Shown piece after piece: positions 1 to 7,517 of a stretch of DNA of 64,000 nucleotides. Under the pieces are notes generated by a model that was not told where the DNA came from, ran no database searches, and worked only from the letters and a program-made list of their open reading frames with translations. Source of the DNA: Pseudomonadota bacterium (lineage in GTDB: Bacteria; Desulfobacterota; Desulfovibrionia; Desulfovibrionales; Desulfomicrobiaceae); assembly GCA_018902545.1 (NCBI GenBank), contig JAHIQM010000009.1, positions 62,001 to 126,000 on the forward strand, given 5' to 3'. How positions within the stretch are numbered: the first letter of the stretch is position 1; each line of letters starts with the position of its first letter. The translations under genes were made by a program, and so were the position numbers.

Positions 1-201
1 ATAGACTATCCGGTATGCTCCGCTCTTTCCTCTTCCTTGACCAGCAAAACGAACCTTGCGCACCCCGCCGGTTCCTTCCATCATCACTCCGGCTTCGGGA
101 TAGGTAGCCAGAAAATTGACTAATTCCCGATGCTTATCCTCACTCAGATCAGCCCGCTTCACGTCTTTAAGGAATGTTGGCGTTTCCACCACAGTGATCA
201 T
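1..201 (-). CDS. RelE/HigB-type toxin, 3' part cut by window edge
   Basis: The reverse strand reads an open frame of 67 codons that runs off the left edge. It begins MITVVETPTFLKDVK and contains the block GVRKVRFAGQGRGKSGAYRI, the core strand and basic motif typical of RelE/HigB-like type II toxins, which are mRNA interferases acting at the ribosome. An AGGTGG ribosome site lies just upstream of the ATG. In higBA-type modules the antitoxin follows the toxin, so the partner would lie left of position 1 and cannot be seen. Family assignment is by motif recognition only; activity is not shown. Confidence 0.8.
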   Translation of the reverse strand, partial: MITVVETPTFLKDVKRADLSEDKHRELVNFLATYPEAGVMMEGTGGVRKVRFAGQGRGKSGAYRIVY

Positions 202-357
202 ACACCCACCTGTTTGTAATCCAATGGCGTACACAGTCAAGCCTATACATAGAGATACCTCCGAACAGGCCATGAGGTTGAAGCCTCCCGCCCACCCCGC
301 CCTTGCCTTGCAGGGCGTGAGATCGTAGGAACACGGCCAAGCACCCAGGAGCAATAC

Positions 358-1242
358 ATGAAACCACCCATTTCTTTCGGCATAAAGACCGTGATCATCA
401 TCGGCGTGTCCGTCGGGCTGGCTCTGGCCTTCAATGCCGCCAGGCCGGACAGGTTGCCGCTTATTTATGATCCGCAAATCGCGGCCCAGGTCGCGATTGA
501 GCGTGGGGAAATATCCCTCGCCGACGCGATCACCCTTTTCCAATCCGGACAGGCTGTCTTTGTCGATGCGCGGGAAGCCGAGGAATACGCACTGGGGCAT
601 ATCGAAGGTGCCCTGGCGCTTGATCCCCTTTCCTTCGGACAGGATTTTCCGGCGTTGCGGGAGCGGATGGAAGGGATGACGGTTGTCACCTATTGCGATG
701 GAGAGCATTGTGAACTGAGCCATGAACTTGCCGAGCAGCTTAAAAGCATGGGCCTGCAGGATGTGCGGGTGCTCAAGAACGGCTGGTCGCTGTGGCGGGA
801 CCAGGGTCTGCCCACCGCCACGGGAAGCCAGGCTGCACCACAGGAAGCGCCGCTTGAAACGGCAGTTGAAGAGTTGGAAGCGGATGAGGCCACGGCCAAC
901 GCCTCCACGCCCGCCGCTCCGGAAGCGATGGAACCCACCCCCGCGATTGAGCCGATACTCCCTGAACTGCCTGAAAATACGCCTGAAGAAGCCGAGCGGA
1001 ACGGGACTATCGATCCAGGACAGATGAGTCTACCCCTGGAACTCGCCCCGCCGGACCAGCCTTCCCCGGATCCGACGACCTCGCAGCCATCGGAACCGCA
1101 GCCGGTTCCCTTGGAGCCGACACCGGACGATCTCACGCCGGCGGAACCGACGCCCCTGGAATCTGAACCCCAGGAAACGCCGGAACCGCAACTTCAAGAC
1201 GCAAACCCGCCGGTCTCTGAAACCCAGGGAGAACAATCATGA
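358..1242 (+). CDS. Membrane-anchored rhodanese-domain protein with acidic proline-rich tail
   Basis: The 294-residue product has one N-terminal membrane segment (about residues 10-26), then a rhodanese fold (about 40-155) with the catalytic-loop sequence YCDGEHCE, Cys113 being the probable persulfide-forming residue. From about residue 158 to the end it is low-complexity sequence rich in Pro, Glu, Thr and Ser, suggesting an extended linker or surface tail. Orientation is not proven, but an N-in anchor would place the rhodanese outside the cytoplasm. The start has a good AGGAG site. Its stop overlaps the next gene by ATGA, so the two are translationally coupled; a joint role in periplasmic sulfur or thiol chemistry is inferred. 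Confidence 0.85.
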   Translation: MKPPISFGIKTVIIIGVSVGLALAFNAARPDRLPLIYDPQIAAQVAIERGEISLADAITLFQSGQAVFVDAREAEEYALGHIEGALALDPLSFGQDFPALRERMEGMTVVTYCDGEHCELSHELAEQLKSMGLQDVRVLKNGWSLWRDQGLPTATGSQAAPQEAPLETAVEELEADEATANASTPAAPEAMEPTPAIEPILPELPENTPEEAERNGTIDPGQMSLPLELAPPDQPSPDPTTSQPSEPQPVPLEPTPDDLTPAEPTPLESEPQETPEPQLQDANPPVSETQGEQS

Positions 1243-1667
1243 ACGCAGCATCCCTGTCCCGGAGCTTGCGCCTGGCCCTGGCCCTGATCTTCGTGGCCGC
1301 CGCTCCGCAAAAAATCCTGGCTCCGGACGATTTTGCCGTCAGTGTTGCCAGCTATCTCATCCTCCCCGACGTGCTGGTCAACTTCACGGCCCTGACCCTG
1401 CCCTGGCTGGAAATGATCGTGGCCATCCTGCTGGTCTGCCGCGCCTGGACCGGACCGGCCCTGCTTCTGGCCAACGCCATGCTCCTGGCATTCCTCGCCG
1501 CCGTGACCAGCGCCTATGTCAGGGGCATCGACCTGAACTGCGGATGCTTCTCAAGCGCCCCCACGGCCTCGGAAGACATGGTCTTCTACATCGTCCGCGA
1601 CGTCGTCTTCGTAGCACTCGGCCTGACCGCGGCCTGGCTGCACAGCCGCGGATACGACACGGACTAG
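1239..1667 (+). CDS. MauE/DoxX-like four-helix membrane protein
   Basis: A 142-residue hydrophobic protein with about four membrane helices and the motif GIDLNCGCF near residues 89-97, the paired-cysteine signature seen in MauE-like redox-associated membrane proteins. MauE proteins help form disulfides in methylamine dehydrogenase, but no such enzyme is present here, so only a general thiol-redox role is inferred. It starts inside the stop codon of the rhodanese gene. It converges on pabBC with a 4-base overlap: the palindrome CTAG supplies the TAG stop codons of both genes. Confidence 0.8.
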   Translation: MNAASLSRSLRLALALIFVAAAPQKILAPDDFAVSVASYLILPDVLVNFTALTLPWLEMIVAILLVCRAWTGPALLLANAMLLAFLAAVTSAYVRGIDLNCGCFSSAPTASEDMVFYIVRDVVFVALGLTAAWLHSRGYDTD

Positions 1668-3394
1668 GACGCCTCCGGCTCCACCACGACGCATTCCCGC
1701 CACCCCCGCACGGAGTTGACCAGCCACAGCTTCGTGCAGCGGGGCAGATCTTCCCTGCGCACAACCCCTTCCCTGATCCGACCTTCGTGCAGCAGACGGG
1801 CGCGCATGGTGCCAGGAAGAAGGCCGCAGGCAAGGGACGGTGTGATCAGTTCGCCATCCAGCTGGGCGACCAAGTTCGCGATGGTTGATTCCGTCACTTC
1901 CCCGTCCTCGTTCCAGAGCAGCGCATCGTCCATCCCCGGCACCTGACTTTTGGCCTTATCGTAAACCTCGCGCATGGTCGTCTTGTGAAAAAGAAAGGGG
2001 TTTTTGGCGTCCACCGGCGTCAGGGCCAAGGCCACCCGGCAAGGCGATGGCTCAGGCAGCGGACGGTGCGTGACGCGCCAGCCACCCGCCCTGTCCGCCG
2101 TAAGCCGCAATACCCCTTCCGTTCCCTCAGCTGCCGACACTTCACGTTCAAGGCCGTCTCGCAGCGACTGCGGGTCGAGTGTGAACCCCATGTACCCGGC
2201 GCTCTCCCCCAAGCGACGCAAATGCTCCTCCAGCAGAAAAATTCCCTCGCCGCGCGTCCAGCGCATGGTTTCAAGCAGCTGAAATTCCGGCTCCGGCGCG
2301 GCCAGCACGCTGGCCTTGATGCGCGTCTCGCGAAACTCCGCCCGCGGGTCCGAATCCCAGACAATCCCCCCGCCGACTCCGTACTCAGCCACGCCCAGGG
2401 ACTTGTCGACCAGGACCGTGCGGATGGCCACGTTGAAACGCGCCCTGCGGCCGGGGCTCATGATCCCGATGCTCCCGGTGTAGATGCGGCGCGGCGAAAG
2501 CTCCAGCTCCTGTATGATGTGCATGGTCCGGACCTTGGGCGCGCCGGTGATGGACGCAGCCGGAAACAGGGCCGCCATGACTTGCGCCGTTGACTGCACC
2601 GTGCGCCCACGAACCAGGGAGGTCAGTTGCCACAGGGTGGGATAGCGCTCCACGCGGAAGAGTTCTGGGACATGCACGCTGCCGGGCAGGCAGACCCGGC
2701 CGAGGTCGTTTCTGACCATGTCCACGATCATCACGTTTTCGGCGCGCTCCTTTTCCGAAACTGCAAGGGTCCGCGCCAAGGCCTCGTCCTCCTCGGGCCA
2801 TCGCCCTCTTTGAGCGGTGCCTTTCATGGGCCTGGACCAGAGCTGTTCTCCTTCGCGCTCGAAAAACATCTCCGGCGAAGCGCTGCACACGGCGAAATCG
2901 GGGGTATCGACAAAGGCCGCGTAAGGAGACGGCTGGCGGCTGGCCAGCCCGCAAAAAAAATCCCAGGGGTCCGCGTCGAAACGGGAGCGCAGTCGATGCG
3001 TGAAATTGACCTGATAGGTTTCCCCGCTGGCCAGATACGCCTTAATGCGCGTCAGGAGGCGCTCATGGTCGCAGGAGTCCAGTTCAGACACCCAATCAAG
3101 GACGGGGAAAGGCTTGGCCGGACCCAGGAACAAGGCGGCAGGGGCATCGAAGAGTCCGAACCAGGCCAGGGGAAAAGAGCCGCAGGACGTGCGCGGCATG
3201 GCCGGGTCAAAGGCGCTCCCGCTCTCATAGGCCAGAAAGCCCACGGCATGGAGGCCCGTTTTTTCCACCTCGTCTTCCAGCTGGGTGACAAGCGAGGGGA
3301 TCTCTTCGTGGGTGCGAACTGAAAAAACGGTCTGGGGCCGCTCGTAGCGGACCCAGGCCGAGAGTTCCGGAGAATAAAGGACGGCAACGGACAT
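1664..3394 (-). CDS. pabB-pabC: Aminodeoxychorismate synthase component I fused to 4-amino-4-deoxychorismate lyase
   Basis: The 576-residue protein makes p-aminobenzoate for folate. Residues up to about 350 are a chorismate-binding domain with KGTAQRGRW, VDMVRNDLGRV and ASITGAPKVRTM motifs; the remainder is a class IV aminotransferase-type lyase domain (ETMRWTRGEGIFLLEEHLRRL, then EVTESTIANLVAQLDGELITP). Fusion of the two is common in bacteria. The glutamine amidotransferase subunit PabA is not in this window. The gene is monocistronic as far as can be seen, converging on the MauE-like gene. Confidence 0.93.
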   Translation of the reverse strand: MSVAVLYSPELSAWVRYERPQTVFSVRTHEEIPSLVTQLEDEVEKTGLHAVGFLAYESGSAFDPAMPRTSCGSFPLAWFGLFDAPAALFLGPAKPFPVLDWVSELDSCDHERLLTRIKAYLASGETYQVNFTHRLRSRFDADPWDFFCGLASRQPSPYAAFVDTPDFAVCSASPEMFFEREGEQLWSRPMKGTAQRGRWPEEDEALARTLAVSEKERAENVMIVDMVRNDLGRVCLPGSVHVPELFRVERYPTLWQLTSLVRGRTVQSTAQVMAALFPAASITGAPKVRTMHIIQELELSPRRIYTGSIGIMSPGRRARFNVAIRTVLVDKSLGVAEYGVGGGIVWDSDPRAEFRETRIKASVLAAPEPEFQLLETMRWTRGEGIFLLEEHLRRLGESAGYMGFTLDPQSLRDGLEREVSAAEGTEGVLRLTADRAGGWRVTHRPLPEPSPCRVALALTPVDAKNPFLFHKTTMREVYDKAKSQVPGMDDALLWNEDGEVTESTIANLVAQLDGELITPSLACGLLPGTMRARLLHEGRIREGVVRREDLPRCTKLWLVNSVRGWRECVVVEPEAS

Positions 3395-3532
3395 GCCCCT
3401 GCCCTATCTTGCGCACCGCTAGAGCGCAACCGGGATGCGGGCCGAGGCATCGGAAAAAAACTGGAGCCCCTGAGACACGGCTCATGAACATTGGTCTTGC
3501 GCAGGGTGCGAATCAGGGCGCAGCGCACAAAA

Positions 3533-3568
3533 ATCCACGGCCGGGAGGAGCCAGTCCCGGCCGTGGAT
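3533..3568 (-). terminator. Rho-independent terminator of the 45-residue membrane protein gene
   Basis: A perfect 14-bp inverted repeat, rich in GC, with an 8-nt loop. Read on the minus strand it is followed by TTTT. It sits 23 nt beyond the stop codon of the small gene at 3592-3729. Confidence 0.75.
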
Positions 3569-3591
3569 ACGCGAAAGCGAAGTTCCCGGCC

Positions 3592-3729
3592 TCAGGCAAT
3601 CACAAAGGCGACAAGTCGCCCCATGAAATGCACAACATCGGAAACCTGATTCAAAAGATTCTCGCTCCAGCCATAAGCAACAAGGGTCGCCATCCCGGCA
3701 AGCCAGAAAAGGTAACAGAACTGCTTCAT
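3592..3729 (-). CDS. Small hydrophobic protein, 45 residues, unknown function
   Basis: The reading frame encodes a 45-residue peptide starting MKQFCYLFWLAGMATLVAYG and ending GRLVAFVIA. It holds one clear membrane helix (about residues 5-19) and a second hydrophobic stretch at the C-terminus. Support for it being a real gene is positional: a purine-rich GGGGGTGA site before the ATG, a sigma-54-type promoter 61 nt upstream, and a terminator just after the stop. I do not recognise a family. Its isolation between divergently oriented regions suggests a single-gene unit under an enhancer-dependent promoter. Confidence 0.65.
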   Translation of the reverse strand: MKQFCYLFWLAGMATLVAYGWSENLLNQVSDVVHFMGRLVAFVIA

Positions 3730-3789
3730 GACATTCACCCCCATATGTCTGTCTGACCGGCGCATTGCCGACCGCTTAGACTATCCTTG

Positions 3790-3805
3790 AGCAAGGGGTG
3801 TGCCT
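3790..3805 (-). promoter_or_regulatory. Sigma-54 (-24/-12) promoter for the 45-residue protein gene
   Basis: The minus strand reads AGGCACACCCCTTGCT, giving GG-N10-GC with correct spacing and a near-consensus match to TGGCACG-N4-TTGCW. It lies 61 nt before the start codon at 3729. Confidence 0.65.
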
Positions 3806-3814
3806 GAACGCGAA

Positions 3815-3842
3815 TTTAACGATATTATATTGTTAAATATCG
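3815..3842. promoter_or_regulatory. AT-rich nested inverted repeats upstream of the sigma-54 promoter
   Basis: Two interlocked inverted repeats, TTTAAC...GTTAAA and CGATAT...ATATCG, followed on the plus strand by seven T. The site is immediately upstream (minus strand) of the -24 element, where an IHF site or activator site might be expected. The rest of 3843-3990 shows no gene. Confidence 0.35.
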
Positions 3843-3993
3843 ATTTTTTTATTTCTCGACCCCAAAATACTCAGTTTTGTCCAGTAGCATTGCGCAAAGA
3901 GCGTACACGGTGCGCAAAACTTCTCTCACTACCTAGATATTTCGAGCCTGCTTGGATGTAACTGATTAAGAAAATGCCCAGAACTCTTTTTGA

Positions 3994-4127
3994 AGACGTC
4001 ACTGCAAAAAGTCGTCATCCCCTTGAAGAAGGGGATCCATGCCTTTTTTAACTATCTGAAAAGAATGGATTCCCGCCTTCGCGGGAATGACACTCAGGTT
4101 CTTTCGCGACTTTTTGCAGTGGCGTCT
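3994..4127. repeat. 134-bp MITE-like element with 21-bp terminal inverted repeats
   Basis: The ends match in 20 of 21 inverted positions (AGACGTCACTGCAAAAAGTC at the left against its mirrored copy at the right). Inside are two further hairpins, including the common ATTCCCGC-CTTC-GCGGGAAT hairpin. There is no coding capacity. A nonautonomous mobile element or a folded repeat RNA would both fit. Confidence 0.6.
4069..4093. repeat. REP-like hairpin repeat, copy 1
   Basis: Hairpin ATTCCCGC-CTTC-GCGGGAAT followed by GACAC. An identical 25-bp block recurs at 44758-44782, so it is a dispersed repeat in this genome. Confidence 0.7.
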
Positions 4128-4179
4128 TTGAAAGCGCATAAACTCAAGCAATTTCTGGTTCGGACTTGGGCACCAAATA

Positions 4180-5034
4180 TCAATGCGGCGCCGGAACCCC
4201 ACCCCCGATCAACTCGTCCAGAAGCTGCCCCAGACGTTCCAGGTGGGTCTTCTCCTCGCTGGCTATCTGTTCGAGGAGAACCCGGTTCTCATCGTTTTGA
4301 GTCCACACGGCAGACCGGATATACAGGTCCAGCGCCTGGGCCTCGATGGACATGGCCAGGGAGATGACGTCCACCGGGCTGTCGAAATCGGGCTTGAAGC
4401 GATCCATGTATTCCTCGGTGGTCATCCCTCCCTCCATAAGCGGAGTGACAAACTGGCATTCGAACGTTCCACGATCGTCCTTGCCCGTGATGCGGGTATA
4501 TTCGGCGAACAGGCGGTCCTTGTGCTTGATCTCGATGTCGGCCAGCAGCCGGAACACGCTCTTGATCTTTTCATCCTGTACGCGCTCGAGCATGCGCAGA
4601 TAAAAATCGCGCAGCCCCTCTTCCAGAGAATAGGCCGTGGCCAGGATCGATTCCACGCTGTCCAGCTCCGCAAAAATCTCGACACCCGCCTCTTCGGCTC
4701 CGTAGGCAGTCTGACCGTTCCAGGCCTTGAAGCCTCCGCTCAGGTTGATGACGTGATCGTACCCTTTGCCGGCCAGGGTCTGGGCCGCGATGCGACTGCG
4801 TCCCCCGATGGCGCAATACACAAGCACCGGTCTGGCCGGATCGATATCGTCCAGGGAATCGGTCAGGATCGCCATCGGTATCAGCCTGGCCCCGGGAATG
4901 TGGCCTTCCTCGTACTCCCCAGGTTGGCGAACATCGAGGACAATCACCTCCTGCGGTGTCTTGCCCTCCAGAAAGGAGCGGGCCTCGACAGCGTTCATGG
5001 ATTGAACCGGTGTCAGAAATTGTCTCCAACGCAT
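4180..5034 (-). CDS. Rhodanese domain fused to rubrerythrin-like diiron domain
   Basis: The 284-residue protein starts at the ATG preceded by AGGAGGTTTGC. Residues about 10-115 are a rhodanese with active-site loop VYCAIGGRS (Cys74). Residues about 130-280 form a ferritin-like four-helix domain with four ligand-bearing segments, LEEGLRDFY, DIEIKHKD, IEAQALDLY and SEEKTHLERL, matching the E/ExxH pairs of rubrerythrin-type diiron sites. There is no rubredoxin domain. A role in oxidative-stress or sulfur-transfer chemistry is inferred. It is divergent from the arsR-hgcAB operon and shares its promoter region. Confidence 0.88.
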   Translation of the reverse strand: MRWRQFLTPVQSMNAVEARSFLEGKTPQEVIVLDVRQPGEYEEGHIPGARLIPMAILTDSLDDIDPARPVLVYCAIGGRSRIAAQTLAGKGYDHVINLSGGFKAWNGQTAYGAEEAGVEIFAELDSVESILATAYSLEEGLRDFYLRMLERVQDEKIKSVFRLLADIEIKHKDRLFAEYTRITGKDDRGTFECQFVTPLMEGGMTTEEYMDRFKPDFDSPVDVISLAMSIEAQALDLYIRSAVWTQNDENRVLLEQIASEEKTHLERLGQLLDELIGGGVPAPH

Positions 5035-5100
5035 GCAAACCTCCTCATGCTCTGTGTTCCCCACCATGCCCCGTGAGGAGGCAAAACTCAACAAGGTGTG

Positions 5101-5136
5101 TTGACATGAAACGGGCATTATCGTATTTTTACGATA
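5101..5136 (+). promoter_or_regulatory. Promoter with overlapping palindromic operator for arsR-hgcAB
   Basis: TTGACA (5101-5106) and TATTTT (5124-5129) are separated by 17 nt, a good sigma-70 promoter. A perfect inverted repeat TATCGTA-TTTT-TACGATA (5119-5136) covers the -10 box, followed by further ACGAT half sites to 5146. This is the arrangement expected of an ArsR/SmtB autorepressor; the assignment to the adjacent regulator is inferred. Confidence 0.7.
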
Positions 5137-5162
5137 TACGATACGATTGACCGGAGTGCTTC

Positions 5163-5432
5163 ATGACCAATGACCAGACCTTGGCCACCCTGTGCAAAGC
5201 CCTCGGGCATCCGGCGCGGGTGGCGATCCTCAGGCATCTGTTGCAGGTGAACAGCTGCATTTGCGGCGACATCGTGAACATCCTGCCCCTGGCCCAGTCC
5301 ACGGTCAGTCAGCACCTGAAGCAACTCAAAGAGGCGGGACTGATCCGTGGCGAAATCGAAGGACCGCGCATCTGTTATTGCGCGGACAAGGATCGCCTCG
5401 CCGCATTCAAGAACCTCATCCTTTCTCTGTAG
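5163..5432 (+). CDS. ArsR/SmtB-family winged-helix regulator
   Basis: An 89-residue regulator with the typical [15 protein letters not shown] start and recognition-helix region [19 protein letters not shown]. It carries CICGD (Cys32 and Cys34), close to the metal-sensing cysteine position of ArsR-type sensors. GGAG precedes the ATG. It ends 6 nt before hgcA, so it is very probably cotranscribed with hgcAB, as is known for some mercury methylators with an arsR-like gene upstream. The ligand (arsenic, mercury or other) cannot be told from sequence. Confidence 0.9.
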   Translation: MTNDQTLATLCKALGHPARVAILRHLLQVNSCICGDIVNILPLAQSTVSQHLKQLKEAGLIRGEIEGPRICYCADKDRLAAFKNLILSL

Positions 5433-5438
5433 GATCTC

Positions 5439-6614
5439 ATGAAACCTTTGCAGCCCTTTCCCATGGCACCATCCGCCCCCTGTGCGCCCTCTTGCGCCGA
5501 AAACGATATTTCCGGCCCTCCGTCGCCGACATCGGGAGCCTGTTGAGGGCCTCCGCCAGCCCCTGGTGCAGGGGTAGACGACCTTCCCGGCTATCGCATC
5601 GAGTACTATGTGGACGGCTTTTTGCCCGCCACCGCAGGGCGGATTGCCCGCGTCCGGACCAGCCCCACGCCCTGGGACCGGCTCGGGACCTGCCGTGCGC
5701 GGCTTGGCCTTGACCGCAACAACTACACCGTCAACCCCGGCCTCTATGCCATCGGCCAGCCCGGCCCCGAGGCTCCCGTCGTCGTCACGGCCAACTACAA
5801 ACTGACCTTTGACACGGTCCGCTTCGCCCTGACAGGCCGAGACATCTGGCTGCTGGTGGCCGACACGCGCGGCATCAATGTCTGGTGCGCGGGGGGCAAG
5901 GGAACGTTCAGCGCGGCAGGCATTTCCGATCAGGTGCGCAAGAGCGGCCTTGAAAGCATCGTCTCCCACCGCCGCCTCATCCTGCCCCAGCTCGGGGCCA
6001 ACGGGGTGCGAGCCCGCGACCTGCGCAAAGCCTGCGGGTTCGAGGCGGTCTTCGGCCCCGTGCGCGCCCAGGACCTGCCCCGCTATCTGGACCACGGCGA
6101 GGACGAGGCCATGCGCACGGTGACCTTCACCGTGCGGGAACGCGCTGAAGTCATCCCCGTGGAACTGGTCTTGGGATGGAAGCTGATCCTTGCGTCATTC
6201 CTGGCGGCGGCACTGCTCAGCCTCATCGGCCCGGAATTCTCCTGGCAGGCCATCCGGGAGCGCTGGATCCTGGCCGCGCTGGCCACGGGCCTGGGTCTGA
6301 CCGCCGGAGCGATTCTCTTTCCCCTGCTCCTGCCCGCGCTGCGCACACGCCTTTTTTCCCTGGGCGGCGCGGGACTGGGGCTGGCCCTGGCCGTGCTGCT
6401 CCCGGCCATCTTCCCCGAGCAGTCCATGGTCCGGGTTCTGGGCGCGGGGCTATGGACCGTGGTCATGGCATCATGGCTGGGACTCAACTTTACCGGCTCC
6501 ACGCCCTACACCTCCCCTTCCGGGGTGGAAAAGGAAATGCGTAAGGCCATCCCCCTGTTGGCCGGGAGCACTGTTCTCGCTGCCATCCTCTTTGTGACCG
6601 GCAATTTTGTGTGA
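5439..6614 (+). CDS. hgcA: HgcA, corrinoid protein for mercury methylation, with in-frame UGA codon 36
   Basis: The conserved core includes the cap-helix motif NVWCAGGKGTFS, in which Cys150 (full-length numbering) is the cobalt-ligating residue of HgcA, followed by about five membrane helices. HgcA transfers a methyl group to Hg(II) with HgcB. A standard-code open frame exists only from GTG 5610, but that start would drop conserved upstream sequence such as PGYRIEYYVDGF. In the same frame, ATG 5439, with an AGGA site 6 nt after the arsR stop, gives 35 codons (ending TSGAC), then TGA at 5544, then GPPPAPGAG. Read through, the protein has 391 residues with residue 36 as possible selenocysteine. 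A true stop with a downstream start remains the alternative. Confidence 0.9.
5544..5575 (+). promoter_or_regulatory. In-frame UGA with candidate bacterial SECIS hairpin
   Basis: TGA at 5544-5546 is followed by a hairpin CCCCTG-GTG-CAGGGG (5560-5574), extendable by one G-U pair. The loop contains GGU/GU and begins about 18 nt after the UGA, within the spacing usual for bacterial SECIS elements. Sec insertion also needs selA, selB and selC, none of which lie here. Confidence 0.5.
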
Positions 6615-6621
6615 GGAAAAA

Positions 6622-6897
6622 ATGAAAACCTTCCGCTATCTCGAAAACGTCGCCACCCTGGCCTATGACGAAGACAAATGCGTGGGCTGCGGAATCTGCG
6701 CCACTCTCTGTCCGCACCGCATCTTCGCCATGGACCAGGGCAAGGCCAAGGTCGTGGACCGCGAGGCCTGCATGGAATGCGGGGCCTGCGCCCTGAACTG
6801 TCCCACCAGCGCCCTCAGCGTCACCCCCGGCGTCGGCTGTGCGGACTACATCATCCAGACCTGGTTGCCGGGCAAAGGCGGGACTTCCTGCTGCTGA
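6622..6897 (+). CDS. hgcB: HgcB, dicluster ferredoxin partner of HgcA
   Basis: A 91-residue ferredoxin with two [4Fe-4S] motifs, CVGCGICATLCP and CMECGACALNCP, the conserved extra cysteine Cys73 (GVGCADYI) and a C-terminal cysteine pair (Cys90-Cys91). All three traits are diagnostic for HgcB, which reduces the HgcA corrinoid and may hand over mercury through the extra cysteines. The ATG is preceded by GAGGA and lies 7 nt after hgcA. Confidence 0.96.
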   Translation: MKTFRYLENVATLAYDEDKCVGCGICATLCPHRIFAMDQGKAKVVDREACMECGACALNCPTSALSVTPGVGCADYIIQTWLPGKGGTSCC

Positions 6898-6957
6898 ATC
6901 CTTGACCACGGCCGCGAAATGCATGATTTCTCAACCTTAGCAACCGAAGGAGGAACC

Positions 6958-7512
6958 ATGCTCGCACGCGCTGAAGCACTCGAACTGCTTAAAAATTCCG
7001 CTCCAGACCATCTTTTCGTCCACGCCCTCGAGACTGAAGCCGTCATGCGCGCCCTGGCCGAGCGCCTGGGCCACGACCCCGAAACCTGGGCCATGGCCGG
7101 GCTGCTGCACGACCTCGATTACCCCCAGACCAAGGACGCCCCCGAAAAACACGGCCTCCTGACCGCCGAAACCCTGGCCGGAAAGCTGCCGGACGAAGCA
7201 GTCCAGGCCATCGCCCGCCACAACGAGATCAACGGCAACCTGCCCGAGACTCAGTTCGACTTCGCCCTGCGTTGCGGCGAAACCGTGACCGGACTCATCC
7301 ACACGGCGGCGCTGGTCCGCCCGACGCGCATGCAGGGCATGGAAGCCAAGAGCCTGAAGAAAAAAATGAAGGACAAGGCTTTTGCCGCCTCGGTCTGCCG
7401 GGACACCATCAAGGAATGCGAAAAGATCGGCCTGGAACTGGGAGACTTTTTGACCCTGGCCATCGGAGCCATCGCAGGGATCGAAGGCGAAGTGGGACTG
7501 GCGGCGTCCTGA
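6958..7512 (+). CDS. HD-domain phosphohydrolase-like protein
   Basis: A 184-residue protein starting at the ATG behind GGAGGAACC. It has His22, the HD pair in GLLHDLDYP (His51-Asp52), and later ARHNE, in line with an HD superfamily metal-dependent phosphohydrolase. Substrate unknown. It sits between hgcB (60-nt gap) and recC (5-nt gap), probably in one operon; no functional link to either side is evident. Confidence 0.82.
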   Translation: MLARAEALELLKNSAPDHLFVHALETEAVMRALAERLGHDPETWAMAGLLHDLDYPQTKDAPEKHGLLTAETLAGKLPDEAVQAIARHNEINGNLPETQFDFALRCGETVTGLIHTAALVRPTRMQGMEAKSLKKKMKDKAFAASVCRDTIKECEKIGLELGDFLTLAIGAIAGIEGEVGLAAS

Positions 7513-7517
7513 CCCTC

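Noticed and set aside
6958-7512. HD protein as a third mercury-methylation gene
   Set aside because: Only adjacency supports it; its motifs are those of general HD phosphohydrolases.
7272-7517. Upstream extension of the recC frame
   Set aside because: It overlaps the HD-domain gene entirely and has no RecC-like sequence; recC homology starts at ATG 7518.
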